Assembly: GCA_947476855.1 (NCBI GenBank)
Contig: CANJSR010000011.1
Coordinates: 1-26,630, forward strand
DNA: 26,630 bases
DNA from: Acetobacteraceae bacterium
GTDB lineage: Bacteria > Pseudomonadota > Alphaproteobacteria > Acetobacterales > Acetobacteraceae
Direction: 5' to 3'
Numbering within the stretch: the stretch's first letter is position 1; the number at the start of each line of letters is the position of its first letter. Both the position numbers and the translations under genes were made by a program. The notes under the pieces are model-generated. The model searched no databases. It saw nothing but the letters and a program-made list of their open reading frames with translations, and was not told the origin of the DNA. Of the stretch, positions 23,212 through 26,630 are shown one piece after another.

Positions 23212-24210
23212 TCAGGCCGGTACGGTCGAAAGCGCGAACCGCGCGGCCGGCCGCGGCATCGGCTGCTTACGGGCGGCATGGGACGCCGCCCGCTGAAGCG
23301 GGATGACCCGGCCCTCCGACTCCGGACGCTCATACCCCTCATTCCGCAGGGCCGTCGCGATCTTGCGCTTGGCGCTCGTCTCCAACTGATAAATCCGCTC
23401 CCGCGTGACGCCATGGCGCGCGGCCAGGGTTTCCAGCGTCGCGGGTTCATCGCGGTCCGCCATGCAGCGGGCGAGGAAGACGGCACGCTCCCGGTCTCCC
23501 AGGATTTCCCCGGCCAGTTCGATCACCCGCCGGCGCGCCTTGGCATGGTCGAGCCGGTGGATCACATCGTCCTCGGTGGCGGCGGTGTCGTCCCGCAGCG
23601 TGGCCTCCAGCCCCGGGGCAGTGTCGGAGCCGTCGTTGGTGTTGTGCAGGCTGACCACGCCGCCGGCCAGCAGGCGCAGGCTGCTCGCGACTTCCTGTCC
23701 GCTCATGCCGATGCGCTGGCCGATGCGTTCATGCAGTTCGTGCTCGGTGGGCTCCACGCCGTCACGAACACAACTCATGCGCGCATCGCGCGTTAATTTC
23801 TCTCGCATGGAGTAAAGTTGCCTGTGAACGTTCGACTCTGGGAGTCGCATGACAGACGTGTTACGCCGGATATGATCGGTCACCGCCCAGCGTATCCAGC
23901 TTATGGCGAATGATGACAATCTGGTATCGACCCGGGTTGTGTCGAAACGAGAGATCGCGGTGTGCAGCCCAAGGTGGCCCGCGCCGATCAGGTCAAGCAG
24001 TTCGATTCCGGAACGACGGTAACGGGTCGCGATGGCAACAACGAGTTTGCTGTGACTCTCCCACAACTCCGTCAACGCTGCCTGCCGTACAGCCTCGCTC
24101 CCACCGACCTGATACCCAACCAGAAGTTCCCTCTCCCGCTCGGCCGTCAGGCTCGATCGGTCGAGTTGACAACGGATCGCACGATCGATCCAACGATCGC
24201 AGTCTCCCAT
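23212..24210 (-). CDS. RpoH-like alternative sigma factor (sigma-70 family)
   Basis: A 332-residue sigma factor. Region 2 is SHSKLVVAIATRYRRSGIE, LLDLIGAGHLGLHTAISRFD and FAISWIRWAVTDHIRRN, covering core binding and -10 recognition. Region 4 is LGDRERAVFLARCMADRDE followed by LETLAARHGVTRERIYQLE, the -35-binding helix-turn-helix. Overall it is closest to RpoH by pattern, but the RpoH box (usually near QRKLFFNLR) reads HRQLYSMRE, so it may be a divergent paralogue. About 40 basic, Pro-rich residues extend past region 4. The start is uncertain: 24210 (MGDCDRWIDRAIR) fits the family N-terminus, while in-frame starts at 24276 and 24288 exist without clear ribosome-binding sites. No anti-sigma gene is adjacent. 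Confidence 0.83.
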   Translation of the reverse strand: MGDCDRWIDRAIRCQLDRSSLTAERERELLVGYQVGGSEAVRQAALTELWESHSKLVVAIATRYRRSGIELLDLIGAGHLGLHTAISRFDTTRVDTRLSSFAISWIRWAVTDHIRRNTSVMRLPESNVHRQLYSMREKLTRDARMSCVRDGVEPTEHELHERIGQRIGMSGQEVASSLRLLAGGVVSLHNTNDGSDTAPGLEATLRDDTAATEDDVIHRLDHAKARRRVIELAGEILGDRERAVFLARCMADRDEPATLETLAARHGVTRERIYQLETSAKRKIATALRNEGYERPESEGRVIPLQRAASHAARKQPMPRPAARFALSTVPA

Positions 24211-24732
24211 ACCCGAACCCCGTTCTTGTCGCTCACGTGACGGTTTATTTCCTGCCACGGACTGGTAGATACGCATATTGCCATCCATGGTTGTAGAAAC
24301 AGAACGCCATGGAGAATTAAAAAGACAACACCGTCCAGCCGAGGCAGAGTCAACGTTGAGCTCATTTCAGACAATTTCAAACTTAACGGGGGGTCGGAAA
24401 CCCGACAAGCCGGAGTCAGTGAATTCTGCGTAGATTCAACGAGAAAAGAGTCGGCGCCTATCTGTAACTAAATATGTGCGGAACGAGGCGGCATAGGAGG
24501 CGCTAAATTCCGTGGGAAAACCCGGGCTTGAAGGCGGAATTTGCTCGGTGCGTTATGGAACGTTCCGTACCAATCCTTGCAAGCGTCCGGAACGTTCCCG
24601 GCAACGTACCGCCAGGCCGGACCCGTTATCACAGCCGATTAACGCAACCCGCCGAACCCGACCCCGCGACGTGACACCACCCGCCGCCGGGATTACGCTG
24701 CGGGCAGGACCCATCCGTCGGGGAGGAAAACA
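24211..24732. promoter_or_regulatory. Divergent leader region between sigma-factor gene and NIPSNAP gene
   Basis: About 520 bases with no supported gene (444 if the sigma factor starts at 24288). The part at 24289-24500 is noticeably A+T richer than the rest of the window. On the minus strand TTGACT (complement of 24350-24355) could be a -35 box for the sigma gene, with a poor -10 about 17 bases on. A small hairpin GTCGG/CCGAC lies at 24393-24406. Two identical 10-base palindromes lie further right and are listed separately. GGGGAGGA at 24720-24727 is the ribosome-binding site of the NIPSNAP gene. Confidence 0.4.
24557..24598. promoter_or_regulatory. Paired GGAACGTTCC palindromes, possible operator
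   Basis: The perfect 10-base palindrome GGAACGTTCC occurs at 24557-24566 and again at 24589-24598. The start-to-start distance is 32 bases, about three helical turns, so two dimers would sit on the same face of DNA. The pair lies 135-176 bases upstream of the NIPSNAP start. No regulator known to me is assigned to this exact site. Confidence 0.45.
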
Positions 24733-25353
24733 ATGATCATCGAAATGCGGACCTACCAGCTCCGCCCGGCCACGCTGGCCGAAGCTGAGAAGCGCTTCGG
24801 CGCCGCCCTGCCGATCCGGGAGAAGCATTCCCGCCTCGCCGCCTTCTGGCACACCGAAATCGGCCCGCTGAACCAGATCATGCATGTCTGGCCGTATGAG
24901 AGCTTCGAACATCGCGCCGAAGTCCGCGCCGCCGCCGCCAAGGAAGAAGGCTGGCCGCCGCCGATCCGTGAATTCACCGTTTCCCAACAGAGCGAAATCT
25001 TCATCCCCGCCCCGTTCTCCCCGAATCTCGATCCGCGCGACGTCGGGCCGATCTTCGAAATTCGTGCCTATACGATGATCCCCGGCGCGATCCCCGAGAT
25101 GATCGATCGCTGGTCCAAGAAGATCGACGAACGCCAGAAACTGTCACCGCTGGTCGGCGCCTGGTACTCGGAGTTCGGGGCGCTCAATAAATGGGTCCAT
25201 GTCTGGGCGTACCGCGACGCCGCCGAACGCCAGCGCATCCGGGCCGAAGCCGTCGCCCGCGGCCTCTGGCCACCGGGAGGCGCCGCGTCCGGCATCGTCG
25301 TCAAGCAGGAAAACCTGATGGTGATGCCCAGCGCCTTCTCGCCCCTGCGCTGA
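24733..25353 (+). CDS. NIPSNAP-family protein (two tandem domains)
   Basis: A 206-residue cytoplasmic protein made of two NIPSNAP / ferredoxin-like alpha-beta barrel repeats. Repeat 1 is about residues 1-95 (MIIEMRTYQLRPATLAEAEK, HTEIGPLNQIMHVWPYESF). Repeat 2 is about 105-200 (FEIRAYTMIPGAIPEMIDR, YSEFGALNKWVHVWAYRDA). The matching blocks G-x-LN-x-x-x-HVW-x-Y are plain in both halves. Members are poorly understood in bacteria; relatives sit beside oxygenases and catabolic genes. A strong GGGGAGGA precedes the start. It is followed 31 bases later by a luciferase-like monooxygenase gene, so the two are probably one transcript and may act in the same catabolic step (inference). Confidence 0.88.
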   Translation: MIIEMRTYQLRPATLAEAEKRFGAALPIREKHSRLAAFWHTEIGPLNQIMHVWPYESFEHRAEVRAAAAKEEGWPPPIREFTVSQQSEIFIPAPFSPNLDPRDVGPIFEIRAYTMIPGAIPEMIDRWSKKIDERQKLSPLVGAWYSEFGALNKWVHVWAYRDAAERQRIRAEAVARGLWPPGGAASGIVVKQENLMVMPSAFSPLR

Positions 25354-25384
25354 ACCCAAAGCCTGACCAAGGGAGTAGTCAAAA

Positions 25385-26527
25385 ATGAAAGTCGGAACCG
25401 CGCTCAGCATCCTCGCCCAGCCTGGCCGTCCGGATGCCGCCCTTTATCATGAGCATATGGCGATCGGTGACCTGGCCGAACCTCTGGGCTTCGACTCGCT
25501 TTGGGCGCTGGAGCATCATTTCACCGGCTACTCGATGTCGCCGGCGCCGCTCCAGCTGCTCAGCTATTACGCCGGCCGGACCAAGCGCGTCACGCTCGGG
25601 ACCTGCGTCGTCGTGCTGCCCTGGCATGACCCGATCCGCGTCGCCGAACAGATCGCGCTGCTGGACATCATCAGCGGCGGGCGGACCCTGATGGGCTTCG
25701 GCCGCGGCGCCGCCACCGTGGAATACGAGGGCTTCCGTATCCCGATGGACGAGGCCCGCCCGCGCTTCGTCGAGTCCGCCCAGCTCATCATCAAGGCGCT
25801 GGAGAACGAGACGTTCGAGTGGGACGGGGAGTTCTTCAAGATCCCCAGGATGTCGATCCGCCCCCGCCCGATCTCCCACCCGGAACGGCGGTTCTATGCG
25901 TCATCGGTCAGCCCTGAGTCCGCCGAGGTCATGGCGAAGCTGGGCTTCGGGATGCTGGTGGTCATGCAGAACGAATGGGCCAAGGCGGCCGAGGACATCC
26001 ATCGGTATCGCCAGATGATCCGCTCGGTCGGGCATACGCCGCGCCCGCCGATCATCCTGACCAACGTCGCCTGCGCGCCAACGCGGGAAGAAGCGCGGGA
26101 TTGGGCGACCACCTATCTGGCGGAAAAGTGGGACTCGATCGACAACCACTACCACTTCTCGGACGGGCATCTTTCGAACGTGAAGGGGTACGAGTCCTAC
26201 GGAAAGCTCGCCAAGACCTACACGAAGATGAAGGAAGACAGCTTCCGCGCGAAGGCCACGGATTTCTACGTCAGCATCCAGATCGCCGGCACGCCGGACG
26301 ACTGCATCCAGCAGATCGCCGAACTGCGCCGGCTGACCGGGATGGACCACCTGGTGACCGAGTTCTCCTTCGGCAGCATGCCGCACCATCTGTCGGAAAA
26401 CAGCATGCGCTTGTTCGCCGACAAGGTGATGCCGGTCCTGCAACGCGACGCGGCGTTCCAGGGGGAAATCGATCCCTTCGTGGAAGCCAGCACCGCCAGC
26501 GACGACCGCCTGTTCGCGCCTGCCTGA
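25385..26527 (+). CDS. LLM-class flavin-dependent monooxygenase (bacterial luciferase family)
   Basis: A 380-residue TIM-barrel enzyme of the bacterial luciferase-like family. These proteins use FMNH2 or F420 supplied by another protein to oxygenate or oxidise small organic molecules. Recognisable blocks are GFDSLWALEHHFTGY (residues 35-49), RTKRVTLGTCVVVLPWHDPIRVAEQ split across strands 3-4, LDIISGGRTLMGFGRGAA and DEARPRFVESAQLIIKALE. The C-terminal part has IAGTPDDCIQQIAELRRLTG and HLVTEFSFGSMPH. GGGAG precedes the start at 25385. No flavin reductase is encoded nearby. The substrate is unknown; pairing with a NIPSNAP gene suggests a catabolic monooxygenase. Confidence 0.9.
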   Translation: MKVGTALSILAQPGRPDAALYHEHMAIGDLAEPLGFDSLWALEHHFTGYSMSPAPLQLLSYYAGRTKRVTLGTCVVVLPWHDPIRVAEQIALLDIISGGRTLMGFGRGAATVEYEGFRIPMDEARPRFVESAQLIIKALENETFEWDGEFFKIPRMSIRPRPISHPERRFYASSVSPESAEVMAKLGFGMLVVMQNEWAKAAEDIHRYRQMIRSVGHTPRPPIILTNVACAPTREEARDWATTYLAEKWDSIDNHYHFSDGHLSNVKGYESYGKLAKTYTKMKEDSFRAKATDFYVSIQIAGTPDDCIQQIAELRRLTGMDHLVTEFSFGSMPHHLSENSMRLFADKVMPVLQRDAAFQGEIDPFVEASTASDDRLFAPA

Positions 26528-26589
26528 CCGGCTGGAATGGGGTTCGGTCGCCGGTGCCGTGCTGGTCGCCGGAGCCCGCGACCGTCCCT

Positions 26590-26630
26590 CCTCGTCTTGG
26601 TGGCCGCAGGGCCACCACCCACGGCTTTCC
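26590..26630. repeat. Dispersed palindromic repeat, copy C (truncated by window end)
   Basis: The last 41 bases match one arm of copy B read from the other strand: CTCGTC, then the hairpin TGGTGGCC/GGCCACCA (26598-26617, loop GCAG), then CCCACGGCTTTCC. The shared tail CCCACGGCTTTCC is identical to bases 14154-14166 of copy B. The outer terminal repeat is not evident before it, and the other half lies beyond the window. It follows the monooxygenase gene, again an intergenic position. Confidence 0.65.

Overview
The window is GC-rich, densely packed bacterial chromosome that reads like an alphaproteobacterium of the Rhodospirillales/Acetobacteraceae type. This is an inference from three things: a CtrA-like regulator with its typical GHA linker, a cpa-type (Caulobacter-style) Tad pilus cluster, and an RpoH-like group of sigma factor. 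I see no rRNA, tRNA, CRISPR array or intact insertion sequence. The nearest thing to a mobile element is a small dispersed palindromic repeat present two and a half times.

Layout. (1) Positions 1-1087 hold the end of a proton-translocating membrane subunit (MrpD/NuoN type). It abuts, stop codon to stop codon, a leftward gene for a protein like the large subunit of N,N-dimethylformamidase (1088-3256). (2) Positions 3390-9773 hold a complete peptide/nickel-class ABC importer: binding protein, two permeases and two ATPases. A SAM-dependent methyltransferase gene on the opposite strand splits the permeases from the ATPases. An orphan LuxR-type response regulator with a degenerate receiver follows (9881-10528). 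(3) Positions 10742-14035 hold a leftward multi-pass GT-C/STT3-like membrane protein and, divergently, a degenerate CtrA paralogue followed at once by a lytic transglycosylase. (4) Positions 14516-23207 hold a tight Tad/Flp pilus operon in the order flp, cpaA, cpaB, cpaC, short cpaD, cpaE, cpaF, tadB, tadC, tadD, mostly with 1-4 base overlaps. No tadE/F/G minor pilins are present in the window. (5) A convergent RpoH-like sigma gene (23212-24210) ends four bases from tadD. (6) Past a 444-522 base leader that carries two identical 10-base palindromes, a NIPSNAP protein and a luciferase-like flavin monooxygenase form a small two-gene unit (24733-26527).

How the parts may work together. The Tad operon should give secretion and retraction of thin Flp pili. 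CpaA processes the pilin, CpaC is the outer-membrane pore, CpaD and TadD are its lipoproteins, CpaE localises the machine, CpaF powers it and TadB/TadC form the inner-membrane platform. The neighbouring transglycosylase could open peptidoglycan for the machine, and the CtrA-like regulator could time it; both are inferred from position only. The ABC importer and the amidohydrolase-like gene are divergent neighbours and might handle related amide or peptide substrates.

The most unusual structures are the dispersed repeat, whose two full copies both fold on paper into a cloverleaf closed by terminal inverted repeats, and the CtrA paralogue, which keeps the phospho-acceptor Asp, DNA-binding domain and C-terminal alanines but has lost the acidic pocket and the conserved receiver Lys.
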